Origin: Pseudoduganella namucuonensis
GTDB taxonomy: Bacteria > Pseudomonadota > Gammaproteobacteria > Burkholderiales > Burkholderiaceae_D
Length of the DNA stretch: 50,909 nucleotides
Reading direction: 5' to 3'
Assembly: GCF_900116645.1 (NCBI RefSeq)
Contig: NZ_FPBO01000050.1
Span: 1-50,909 of the forward strand
A model generated the notes under the pieces. The model made no database searches. It had not been told where the DNA came from and worked only from the letters and a program-made list of their open reading frames with translations. Shown here one piece after another: positions 1 to 6,743 of this stretch. A program made the translations under genes and the position numbers. Every line of letters begins with the position of its first letter. Position 1 is the first letter of the stretch.

Positions 1-338
1 GGACCTGCAAGTACCGTCCAGACTACCCGAGCAAACCATTCGGAGGCTTGGAGGAAGCGCGGGCGTGGACACTGAAATTCGTGCGCTGGTACAACCAGGA
101 GCACAAGCACAGCGGACTGAAGTTTGTGACGCCGGCGCAGCGTCACACTGGCCAGGATGCGGCCATTCTGGCGCGCCGCGAGCAGGTCTATCGTGACGCC
201 AAGAACCGCAATCCTCAGCGCTGGTCGCAGGACACGAGGAATTGGAAACTGGAAGATCAGGTCTGGTTGAATCCGGAACGGATTCGGCCAGAAGAACTAC
301 AGCAAGCAGCTTGAGATGACACGACAACTACGTTGACA
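1..338 (+). mobile_element. Right end of an IS3-family insertion sequence (cut by window edge)
   Basis: The first 314 bases encode the C-terminus of an IS3-type transposase and are followed by a short non-coding tail. The likely element end is near the TTGACA at 333-338, because the reading frame after it turns into Rhs-like protein sequence. The left end of the element lies outside the window, so the terminal inverted repeat and any target duplication cannot be checked. The element boundary is an inference from the change in coding content, good to about ten bases. Confidence 0.7.
3..314 (+). CDS. IS3-family transposase (OrfB, integrase core), C-terminal fragment
   Basis: The frame is open from base 3 and enters the window already coding, so this is a 5'-truncated gene and no start is visible. 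The roughly 103 residues carry features of the end of the DDE integrase core (rve) in IS3-type OrfB: PFGGLEEARAW, then the helix RWYNQEHKHSGL, then TPAQRH. The final acidic residue of the DDE triad is probably upstream of or at the GGLEEA segment. A basic tail follows and the frame stops at TGA 312-314. The protein cuts and joins the ends of its own element. Family assignment is confident; the IS name cannot be given. Confidence 0.85.
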   Translation, partial: TCKYRPDYPSKPFGGLEEARAWTLKFVRWYNQEHKHSGLKFVTPAQRHTGQDAAILARREQVYRDAKNRNPQRWSQDTRNWKLEDQVWLNPERIRPEELQQAA

Positions 339-340
339 AA

Positions 341-832
341 CGCCGGGATTTGCCTTCGCTACCGCCGGGGGCAATTGATTTTAGTGCAGGTATGGGAGAT
401 GTTATCCTTTTTGGGCAGGGGCAACTCATGCGCGACTTTTTTGGCGTCGAGGGCGGTATCAATCAGTGCTCCGATGAGTATGGCGCTGGTGAGCTAGCGG
501 GGGTGGTTGTTGGCGCGGCCACCGGATTTGTTGGCGGGGTGAGAGCTGCTGGGGGAAGGGCTGCCGGGATGGAGTTTTCGCACTGGGTGCCAGGGCGAGC
601 GGGTGGGCCGCGCTCACTCTGGAATGGGAATTACGTCTCTATCGCTGAGCATGCATTGTCCGACCCGCATCGTTATAGGTTCATGCCACGGTCTTGGAAA
701 GAAGCCAATCCCATGCCGAGTAGTATGAGCCAGCAGTGGGCTCGTATTCCCAAAGCGTACAAAGGCACCTCGCTGGGTGCCGCTGCTGGCGGTGTCGGAA
801 GAATTGTGAATTCTGGTTGTGGGTGCCGATAA
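341..832 (+). pseudogene. Rhs-family polymorphic toxin, C-terminal tip (5' part lost to IS)
   Basis: The frame upstream of 341 belongs to the IS, so only the last ~163 residues of a much longer Rhs protein remain. The segment GMGDVILFGQGQLMRDF, then GVEGGINQCSDEYGAGE, then a glycine/alanine-rich hydrophobic stretch, is the linker usually found after the Rhs core. The tip begins near EFSHWVPGRAGGPRSLWNG and contains several conserved-looking His, Arg and Trp residues (HWVP, EHALSDPHRYRFMPRSW) before a GCGC end. I do not recognise the toxin fold. A SUKH-like immunity candidate follows with a one-base TAATG overlap, which supports a toxin tip. Base composition is more AT-rich than the core genome. 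Without its N-terminus the fragment probably cannot be delivered, though it might still be translated from an internal start (TTG 350). Confidence 0.7.
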
Positions 833-1701
833 TGTTGAGACTATTAACTGTACTTCTTGGCCGGCGAACTGGCCTTCACCCTTTCGAGACAGACATCCTT
901 GACAAGGTGCGGCGTTGTTTGAGCGACAGTGCGGGTTCGCGACTGTTACGGCAGGCCGAGGTGGTTAATAAAGTGCAGAGATTGTCAAATGGTAAGGAGG
1001 TCAATCTTTATCAAATTCGATATGGTAAGCCAGCATTTGACGATGACCTTCGTTTCCCCAATGCGCCCGATGAGGCGTTATTAGCTAATGTGACGTTGTC
1101 GAGGAGTAATTCGCCCGCAAAGCTGAGAGCTGAGGTCTGGCTGGCAAAAGGGCGATTGTTTTCACTTGTATTTAATGTCCCGCCAAGTCAATTTTATGCT
1201 GGCATGGACTTGGATACATTACGAGGCGAAATTGAGGATGTAAGGATCTGCTTTAACCCCATGCAACCACATGTTGTTGAGGAATGCGAGCCTGTTGATG
1301 CTTCGGCATTCACTGGGTGGTTGCGCGAATGGCACGCCCAAGGGCGAGTTGTATCGTTGCGCGCGCCATCGTCACAAATGGAACGCGAGACTTATCTCGG
1401 CTGTATCGATGCGCTGCTGCCTGGCGACTATCTTGAGCTGCTTGCTCAGACGGACGGCGCGAGAATCGGCGTTTGCGCGGTTTTCGGTGTGCGCGAGATC
1501 CGACGAATTGTATTGCCGGATGCGATTTTTTATGTTTTGGCCGAGGTGGACGGCGTCGCCGGGTTAGGTGTAAAAAACGGCGGACGGGACGCCACAATAT
1601 ACCGGCTTCGCTACGAGGACGGGGAGAGGCGGGCAATGGGGTCGTCACTTCAATACGCCTTGATTAATGTGCTTGAGCTTCAGGATACAGGAAATGTTTA
1701 A
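832..1701 (+). CDS. Putative SUKH-like immunity protein for the Rhs tip
   Basis: I chose ATG 832 because it overlaps the TAA of the Rhs fragment (TAATG), giving a 289-residue protein; the frame could run further upstream but only in antiphase to the toxin. The C-terminal ~90 residues (LPGDYLELLAQTDGARIG, then IVLPDAIFYVLAEVDG, then LRYEDGERRAMG and SSLQYAL) resemble the SMI1/KNR4 (SUKH) fold, a common immunity family in contact-dependent and Rhs toxin loci. The N-terminal 190 residues have no family I recognise. Its position directly after the toxin tip and its AT-leaning codon use support the immunity role by inference. It could instead be an orphan protein retained after toxin loss. Confidence 0.6.
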   Translation: MLRLLTVLLGRRTGLHPFETDILDKVRRCLSDSAGSRLLRQAEVVNKVQRLSNGKEVNLYQIRYGKPAFDDDLRFPNAPDEALLANVTLSRSNSPAKLRAEVWLAKGRLFSLVFNVPPSQFYAGMDLDTLRGEIEDVRICFNPMQPHVVEECEPVDASAFTGWLREWHAQGRVVSLRAPSSQMERETYLGCIDALLPGDYLELLAQTDGARIGVCAVFGVREIRRIVLPDAIFYVLAEVDGVAGLGVKNGGRDATIYRLRYEDGERRAMGSSLQYALINVLELQDTGNV

Positions 1702-1764
1702 AAAGGATGAGGGCGAAAGCACGGCGTTCTTGGTTGGGTTTCAGCTTGCCATCTTTGAAGTGAT

Positions 1765-2058
1765 ATGGGGAAACTACGACTGGATTCAGCGAGTCTTTGT
1801 CAGGATGGCAATAAGGATGTTGCGGTTTGTGTTGAATGCAAGCGCGTACCACCCGATGAGCAGTGGGTAAGTTGTTGTTATTTGATTGAAGAGATGCTTG
1901 AAGTCATGCTGGGAAAGGATCGGGTTGGACATATTTCTTGGAAGTGTGGAGAGCGGCCGGGCAAGGAATTTATGGAAATTATGTCAAGCTCAATTTTTAG
2001 GAAAATTGCCGAGAAGCATGCGCCATGGCGACTCGGCGGATCTTCGGGGGCGATCTAG
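1765..2058 (+). CDS. Hypothetical protein, possibly a frameshifted gene starting at 1694
   Basis: The 97-residue frame from ATG 1765 has a plausible coding character, with a CVEC pair near residue 27 and a later lone Cys in SWKCGERPG, which could be a metal site. The start is doubtful: there is no good ribosome binding site. A better start signal (CAGGAA then ATG 1694, overlapping the upstream TAA) opens a different frame, MFKKDEGESTAFLVGFQLAIF, that runs to 1870. The two frames together may represent one ancestral gene broken by a frameshift between about 1780 and 1800. It sits between the SUKH-like gene and another small gene, so an immunity-related role is possible but unproven. Confidence 0.4.
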   Translation: MGKLRLDSASLCQDGNKDVAVCVECKRVPPDEQWVSCCYLIEEMLEVMLGKDRVGHISWKCGERPGKEFMEIMSSSIFRKIAEKHAPWRLGGSSGAI

Positions 2059-2309
2059 TGAAGACACCCATTTATGTCTCCGAGCACGGCGATGTTTCCG
2101 CCTTCGATACCGTCGAGGCGGCCGAGCGGTATGTGGAAGCGGTGGACATTGGGCGGCAAGAGTACATTGTTACCGATGGCGATGGTCACCGCCTCGCCGT
2201 GGGCATAGTGGTCCGGCACGTGCCTTTGCTGGGCGGGCTATTCCGTGGCAAGATCAGGCTAGTGCGTATCACAGAAGGGGTGGGCGACCGCCACTTGGCG
2301 GCCGATTGA
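2058..2309 (+). CDS. Small hypothetical protein of the Rhs immunity cluster
   Basis: I chose GTG 2058, which overlaps the TAG of the previous frame (TAGTG), giving 83 residues starting VKTPIYVSEHGDVSAFDTVE; the alternative ATG 2025 would add 11 residues that read as out-of-phase neighbour sequence. The protein looks like a compact alpha/beta domain: a strand (PIYVSE), a helix (TVEAAERYVEAVD), then strands (EYIVTDGDGHRLAVGIV) and a Gly-rich turn. I know of similar small proteins next to Rhs and other polymorphic toxin tips, but no function has been assigned to them as far as I know. Translational coupling to the gene before it is suggested by the overlap. Confidence 0.55.
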   Translation: MKTPIYVSEHGDVSAFDTVEAAERYVEAVDIGRQEYIVTDGDGHRLAVGIVVRHVPLLGGLFRGKIRLVRITEGVGDRHLAAD

Positions 2310-2417
2310 TCGCTTTCTGCTCGGCCACGACGCGGAACACGCCCGACGCCTGCCGCCCGCCCCACGGGACCGTTACCCCGCGCCCCGGCCGGCCCCGCCC
2401 GCCGCACCGCAACATCC

Positions 2418-2447
2418 TTGCCCAACCCCCCGTTTTCAGAGTACAAT
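2418..2447 (+). promoter_or_regulatory. Sigma-70 type promoter of rpsB
   Basis: TTGCCC at 2418-2423 and TACAAT at 2442-2447 are separated by 18 bases, a good -35/-10 arrangement. The start would be near 2454, leaving a leader of about 120 bases before rpsB. The 2310-2417 stretch upstream is extremely GC-rich and shows no gene. Confidence 0.6.
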
Positions 2448-2453
2448 CTCGGG

Positions 2454-2573
2454 TTGCTTGAATTCGTTTTCGGGCAATGTTGTAAATTACTTTAATTTTT
2501 AAACGCGAATCCGTTCAAAAAGGGTGCCCGCAAGGGTGACTGGGCGGATTCCAGACCCAACCCTGGAGCTAAT
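2454..2573 (+). promoter_or_regulatory. rpsB 5' leader with paired elements around the ribosome binding site
   Basis: GAATCCG (2507-2513) can pair with CGGATTC (2545-2551), with GCCC/GGGC pairing inside it. Immediately after, CCAG (2551-2554) can pair with CTGG (2563-2566), and that CTGG overlaps the GGAG ribosome binding site (2565-2568) ahead of ATG 2574. In E. coli the rpsB leader mediates repression by excess S2; whether this leader does the same is inference from its structure and position only. Confidence 0.4.
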
Positions 2574-3326
2574 ATGTCCGTAACTATGCGTGAAATGCTG
2601 GAAGCCGGTGTCCACTTCGGCCACCAAACCCGTTTCTGGAACCCGAAGATGGCGCCGTTCATCTTCGGTCACCGCAACAAGATCCACATCATCAACCTGG
2701 AAAAAACCATGGGCATGTACCAGGAGGCGATGAAGCACGTTCGCCAACTGGCCTCGAACCGTGGCACCATCCTGATGGTGGGCACCAAGCGTCAAGCGCG
2801 CGAAATCATCGCCGCCGAAGCGCAACGTGCCGGCGTTCCTTACGTTGACCAGCGTTGGCTGGGCGGCATGCTGACCAACTTCAAAACGATCAAGACCTCG
2901 ATCAAGCGCCTGAAAGACATGGAAGCCCAAATCGAAGACGGTTCCGTTGAGAAGCTGTCGAAAAAAGAAGCGCTGATGTTCCAACGCGAGATGGTCAAGC
3001 TGCAAAAATCCATCGGCGGCATCAAGGAAATGGGCGGCGTTCCCGACGCGATCTTCGTCGTGGACGTGGGCTACCACAAAGGCGCCATCACCGAAGCCGC
3101 GAAACTGGGCATCCCAGTCATCGGCGTGGTCGACACCAACCACTCCCCGGCCGGCGTCACCTACGTCATTCCAGGCAACGATGACTCCTCCAAAGCGATC
3201 ACGCTGTACGCTCGCGGTGTCGCCGACGCCATCCTCGAAGGCCGCGCCAACTCGGCAGCCGACGTGCTGGAAACGATCAAGACCGCCTCCGGCGACGAGT
3301 TCGTCGAAGTCAGCGAACAGGCCTAA
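2574..3326 (+). CDS. rpsB: 30S ribosomal protein S2
   Basis: S2 binds the 30S subunit near the head-body junction and helps S1 bind. The 250-residue protein has the family signature throughout: start SVTMREMLEAGVHFGHQTRFWNP, the GHRNKIHIINLEKT strand, RWLGGMLTNFKTI, and the C-terminal ALYARGV-type segment (here ITLYARGVADAILEGR). Length matches the usual ~240-250. GGAG lies six bases before the ATG. It heads the translation block and is followed by tsf, the standard bacterial order, with hairpins between the two genes that may lower readthrough. Confidence 0.98.
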   Translation: MSVTMREMLEAGVHFGHQTRFWNPKMAPFIFGHRNKIHIINLEKTMGMYQEAMKHVRQLASNRGTILMVGTKRQAREIIAAEAQRAGVPYVDQRWLGGMLTNFKTIKTSIKRLKDMEAQIEDGSVEKLSKKEALMFQREMVKLQKSIGGIKEMGGVPDAIFVVDVGYHKGAITEAAKLGIPVIGVVDTNHSPAGVTYVIPGNDDSSKAITLYARGVADAILEGRANSAADVLETIKTASGDEFVEVSEQA

Positions 3327-3328
3327 TC

Positions 3329-3353
3329 GGTTTTCTATCGCGAGATAGAAACC
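3329..3353 (+). other. Stem-loop just after rpsB stop codon
   Basis: GGTTTTCTATC, then GCGA, then GATAGAAACC folds into a near-perfect stem with a GCGA tetraloop, starting a few bases after the rpsB stop. It has no T-run, so it is more likely an RNA processing or stability hairpin than a terminator. Confidence 0.5.
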
Positions 3354-3376
3354 CCGAGTAGCGCAATCAGCAGTTT

Positions 3377-3408
3377 AAAAGGGGTGGCTTCAGCTCCCCC
3401 TTTTTTTT
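3377..3408 (+). terminator. Intrinsic terminator or attenuator between rpsB and tsf
   Basis: AAAAGGGG pairs with CCCC plus the T-run across a GGC/TTCA/GCT core, and the stem ends in eight or nine T residues (3401-3408). It has all the parts of a rho-independent terminator. Since tsf follows within 70 bases and no strong promoter is obvious in between, partial termination that sets S2 to EF-Ts ratios is a reasonable inference. Confidence 0.75.
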
Positions 3409-3477
3409 AACGACAGCGTATGGGCGTCGCCGGCTTGTGCCGCCCCCGTACCAACCCACCGAATACAGGAGAATTAC

Positions 3478-4392
3478 ATGGCAGCGATTACTGCAGCGAT
3501 GGTAGGCGAACTGCGTGCGAAAACCGACGCACCGATGATGGAATGCAAAAAAGCCCTGACCGAAGCCGAAGGCGACATGGGCAAGGCGGAAGAGATTCTG
3601 CGCGTTAAACTGGGCGGCAAGGCCGCCAAGGCATCGGCCCGCATCACCGCCGAAGGCGTGGTGGCCGCCTACATCGCCAACGGCGTCGGCGCCCTGGTCG
3701 AAGTGAACTCCGAAACCGACTTCGTCGCCAAGAACGACGACTTCCTGAACCTGGCCAACACCGCCGCCCGTCTGGCCGCGGAAAACAACCCGGCCGACGT
3801 CGCAGCCCTGCTGGCCCTGCCGGCGGCCGACGGCAAGACCCTGGAAGAAGTGCGCGCCGCCTTGGTCGGCAAGATCGGCGAGAACATGTCGATCCGCCGC
3901 TTCCAGCGTTTCGAAACCACCGCCAAGCTGGCTTCCTACCTGCACGGCACCCGCATCGGCGTGCTGGTCGAGTTCGAAGGCGCCGACGAGCAAGTGGGTA
4001 AAGACGTCGCCATGCACATCGCCGCGATGAAGCCGGTGTCGCTGTCGGCCGACCAGGTTCCAGCCGAACTGATCGAAAAAGAGCGTTCGGTCGCCCAGGC
4101 CAAGGCCGACGAGGACGCGGCCCAAGCCGCCGCCGCCGGCAAGCCTGCGCAATCGGCCGAGATCGTCGCCAAGCGTCTGGAAGGCTCCGTGCAGAAGTTC
4201 CTGAAGGAAGTGTCCCTGCTGAACCAGGCCTTCGTCAAGAACGACAAGCAGACCGTCGAGCAGATGCTGAAAGCCGCCAACGCCAGCGTGAAGGGCTTCA
4301 CGATGTTCGTGGTGGGCGAGGGCATCGAGAAGAAAGTGGACGACTTCGCAGCCGAAGTCGCCGCGCAAGTGGCCGCCTCCAAAGGCGCCTAA
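3478..4392 (+). CDS. tsf: Elongation factor Ts
   Basis: EF-Ts is the guanine nucleotide exchange factor that reloads EF-Tu. The 304-residue protein starts MAAITAAMVGELRAKTDAPM, the N-terminal UBA-like domain, and continues with the MECKKALTEAEGDM signature. The exchange core follows, including VEVNSETDFVAKND (residues ~75-90), which holds the TDFV motif used to displace the magnesium of EF-Tu. AGGAGA sits nine bases before the ATG. Length and motifs are normal; the gene lies between rpsB and pyrH as in most proteobacteria. Confidence 0.98.
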   Translation: MAAITAAMVGELRAKTDAPMMECKKALTEAEGDMGKAEEILRVKLGGKAAKASARITAEGVVAAYIANGVGALVEVNSETDFVAKNDDFLNLANTAARLAAENNPADVAALLALPAADGKTLEEVRAALVGKIGENMSIRRFQRFETTAKLASYLHGTRIGVLVEFEGADEQVGKDVAMHIAAMKPVSLSADQVPAELIEKERSVAQAKADEDAAQAAAAGKPAQSAEIVAKRLEGSVQKFLKEVSLLNQAFVKNDKQTVEQMLKAANASVKGFTMFVVGEGIEKKVDDFAAEVAAQVAASKGA

Positions 4393-4408
4393 GGCGTAAA
4401 GAAGAAAG

Positions 4409-4431
4409 CGGGCCGCAAGGCCCGTTTTTTT
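4409..4431 (+). terminator. Rho-independent terminator after tsf
   Basis: CGGGCC, GCAA, GGCCCG followed by seven T residues; a textbook short GC stem with a T-run 16 bases after the tsf stop. It separates the rpsB-tsf unit from pyrH. Confidence 0.9.
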
Positions 4432-4565
4432 AGCTGGACCCATCCGCCGCCATGGCGCGCCCAGGCGGCGGATGGTGCAGTGCCCGGCGACGCGGTGACA
4501 TAGTGATAACATGTGCGTCCCGGCAGTCTCACCCGAATAAAAACCCCATTAAGGAGCCCCAGCTC

Positions 4566-5282
4566 ATGTCAAAACCAGCCTTCAAGCGCGTCCTTCTCAA
4601 ATTGTCCGGCGAGGCCCTGATGGGCGACGATGCCTACGGCATCAACCGCAGCACGATCGAGAGCATGGTCGCCGACGTGGCCGAGGTCGCGAAACTGGGC
4701 GTGGAAGTGGCGGTGGTGATCGGCGGCGGCAACATCTTCCGCGGCGTGGCGCCCGGCGCCCAGGGTATGGACCGCGCCACCGCGGACTACATGGGCATGC
4801 TGGCCACCGTGATGAACGCGCTGGCCCTGGGCGACGCGATGCGCCACGCCGGCGTGACCGCGCGCGTGATGTCGGCCATCGGCATCGACCAGGTGGTCGA
4901 GCCGTACGTGCGTCCGAAAGCGCTGCAATACCTGGAAGAGGGCAAGGTCGTCGTGTTCGCCGCCGGCACCGGCAACCCCTTCTTCACCACCGACACCGCC
5001 GCCGCCCTGCGCGGTTCCGAGATCAGCGCCGAGATCGTGCTGAAGGCGACCAAGGTGGACGGCATCTACACCGCCGACCCGAAGAAGGACCCGAACGCCA
5101 CGCTGTTCCACACCATCAGCTTCGACGAGGCCATCGCCAAGCACCTGCAGGTGATGGACGCCACCGCCTTCGCGCTGTGCCGCGACCAGAAGCTGCCGAT
5201 CAAAGTGTTCTCCATCACCAAGCCGGGCGCGCTGATGCGCGTGATCATGGGCGAGGATGAAGGTACACTGGTTCACGTTTAA
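4566..5282 (+). CDS. pyrH: Uridylate kinase (UMP kinase)
   Basis: Phosphorylates UMP to UDP with ATP in pyrimidine nucleotide synthesis; bacterial UMP kinases are hexamers of the amino acid kinase fold. The 238 residues include KRVLLKLSGEALMGD (nucleotide-binding start), the GGGN-I-FRG loop, DYMGMLATVMNALAL, and the TKVDGIYTADP segment that is diagnostic for PyrH. I chose ATG 4566, preceded by AAGGAG nine bases upstream; an upstream in-frame extension to 4452 crosses the tsf terminator region and is not credible. frr follows 39 bases later. Confidence 0.97.
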   Translation: MSKPAFKRVLLKLSGEALMGDDAYGINRSTIESMVADVAEVAKLGVEVAVVIGGGNIFRGVAPGAQGMDRATADYMGMLATVMNALALGDAMRHAGVTARVMSAIGIDQVVEPYVRPKALQYLEEGKVVVFAAGTGNPFFTTDTAAALRGSEISAEIVLKATKVDGIYTADPKKDPNATLFHTISFDEAIAKHLQVMDATAFALCRDQKLPIKVFSITKPGALMRVIMGEDEGTLVHV

Positions 5283-5321
5283 TTTCATTTGCGCTAATTT
5301 CGCGATATTCAGGAGCAAAGC

Positions 5322-5882
5322 ATGTCCGTAGCTGACGTTAAGAAAAACGCCCAAGACCGCATGGCCAAGTCGATCGAGACGCTGAAGGCCGACCTGGCCA
5401 AGGTCCGCACCGGCCGCGCCCACACCGGCATCCTCGACCACGTGATGGTCGAGTACTACGGCAACCCGACGCCGATCAACCAGGTGGCCAACCTGACGCT
5501 GGTGGACGCCCGCACCATCGGCGTGCAGCCGTTCGAGAAGAAGATGGCCGCCACCATCGAGAAGGCCATCCGCGACGCGGACCTGGGCCTGAACCCGTCG
5601 TCGCAGGGCGACCAGATCCGCGTGCCGACCCCGGCCCTGACGGAGGAGCGCCGCAAGGAGATGGTCAAGCTGTGCAAGAGCGAGGCCGAGGACGCGAAAG
5701 TGGCGGTGCGCAACATCCGCCGCGACGCCAACGAATCGCTGAAGAAGCTGGTCAAGGACAAGGCGATCTCCGAGGACGACGAGCGCCGCGGTTCGGACGA
5801 GGTGCAAAAGCTCACCGACAAGGCCATCGTCGACATCGACAAGCTGGTCGCCGAGAAAGAAAAGGAAGTCCTGACGGTGTGA
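5322..5882 (+). CDS. frr: Ribosome recycling factor
   Basis: Splits post-termination ribosomes together with EF-G. The 186-residue length matches the family (185 in E. coli). Recognisable segments are RMAKSIETLKADLAKVRTGR at the N-terminal helix, the ALTEERRKEMVKL motif, and NIRRDANESLKKLVKD near the hinge. AGGAG lies seven bases before the ATG. It follows pyrH in the order usual for proteobacteria. A REP-like palindrome starts two bases after its stop and separates it from uppS. Confidence 0.98.
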   Translation: MSVADVKKNAQDRMAKSIETLKADLAKVRTGRAHTGILDHVMVEYYGNPTPINQVANLTLVDARTIGVQPFEKKMAATIEKAIRDADLGLNPSSQGDQIRVPTPALTEERRKEMVKLCKSEAEDAKVAVRNIRRDANESLKKLVKDKAISEDDERRGSDEVQKLTDKAIVDIDKLVAEKEKEVLTV

Positions 5883-5883
5883 T

Positions 5884-5949
5884 AAAACCGGGGACAGACC
5901 ACGTTTTTCGTGCAATATTGCAGAAAAACCGTGGTCTGACCCCGGTTTT
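5884..5949. repeat. REP-like palindrome between frr and uppS
   Basis: AAAACCGGGGACAGACCACG at 5884-5903 and CGTGGTCTGACCCCGGTTTT at 5930-5949 form 20-base arms that pair with one A-A mismatch, extended inward by T and A runs around a short loop. The GGGG(A/T)CAGACC unit recurs at 19394, 23070, 27012 and 33611 in this window. Here the element lies inside what is usually a co-transcribed cluster, so it may act as an RNA hairpin in the transcript. Confidence 0.85.
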
Positions 5950-5990
5950 GATTTTTGCGTAATGGCAATACTTTTTTGGCTGTAGAGTTC

Positions 5991-6743
5991 ATGAAATATT
6001 CGAGTTCGACGACTGCGGTTCCGGATGCGCCCAAGGTGCCCCGCCACGTCGCCATCATCATGGATGGCAACGGACGCTGGGCCACGCGCCGCTTCCTGCC
6101 GCGCGTGGCCGGCCACGTCAAGGGCGTGGAGGCCGTGCGCACCGTGGTCGAGGCCTGCGCGCTGCGCGGCGTGGAGTACCTCACCGTGTTCGCCTTCAGT
6201 TCCGAGAACTGGCGCCGGCCGGAGGAGGAGGTGTCGCTGCTGATGCGCCTGTTCGTCACCGCGCTGGAGCGCGAAGTGGCGAAAATGCACGCCAATAACA
6301 TCCGTCTGAAGGTGGTCGGCGACCTGTCGCGCTTCGACGACAAGCTGCGCGCGATGATCGCCAACGCCGAGCGCAAGACGGCCAACAACACCCGCATGAC
6401 GGTGACCGTGTGCGCCAACTACGGCGGCCGCTGGGACATCATGCAGGCGGTCGGCAAGATGGTGCAGGCGCACCCGGGCGCGACCGACTTCAGCGAGGAG
6501 CAGCTGGCGCCGCACCTGGCCATGGCCTACGCGCCCGAGCCGGACCTGTTCATCCGCACCGGCGGCGAGGAGCGCATCTCCAACTTCCTGCTGTGGCAGC
6601 TGGCGTACACCGAGCTGTACTTCACCGACACCTACTGGCCCGATTTCTCGATCGAGTCGCTGGACGCGGCGATCGCGTCTTACCAGAACCGGGAGCGGCG
6701 CTTCGGCCGCACCGGCGACCAATTGGCGGAAAAGACCACCTGA
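5991..6743 (+). CDS. uppS: Undecaprenyl diphosphate synthase (cis-prenyltransferase)
   Basis: Condenses eight isopentenyl units onto farnesyl diphosphate in cis to make the C55 carrier lipid for peptidoglycan and O-antigen. The 250-residue protein carries the signature HVAIIMDGNGRWA with catalytic Asp25, then the NWRRP segment, and the C-terminal RTGGEERISNFLLWQLAYTE motif. I chose ATG 5991; an upstream TTG (5955) lies within the tail of the palindrome. The ribosome binding site is weak (GTAGAG). The gene ends in ATGA-type overlap with cdsA (one shared base in TGATG). Confidence 0.97.
   Translation: MKYSSSTTAVPDAPKVPRHVAIIMDGNGRWATRRFLPRVAGHVKGVEAVRTVVEACALRGVEYLTVFAFSSENWRRPEEEVSLLMRLFVTALEREVAKMHANNIRLKVVGDLSRFDDKLRAMIANAERKTANNTRMTVTVCANYGGRWDIMQAVGKMVQAHPGATDFSEEQLAPHLAMAYAPEPDLFIRTGGEERISNFLLWQLAYTELYFTDTYWPDFSIESLDAAIASYQNRERRFGRTGDQLAEKTT

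Noticed and set aside
4569..6722. 717-residue open frame on the minus strand across pyrH, frr and uppS
   Set aside because: It spans three genuine genes and a repeat; no motifs and no ribosome binding site.
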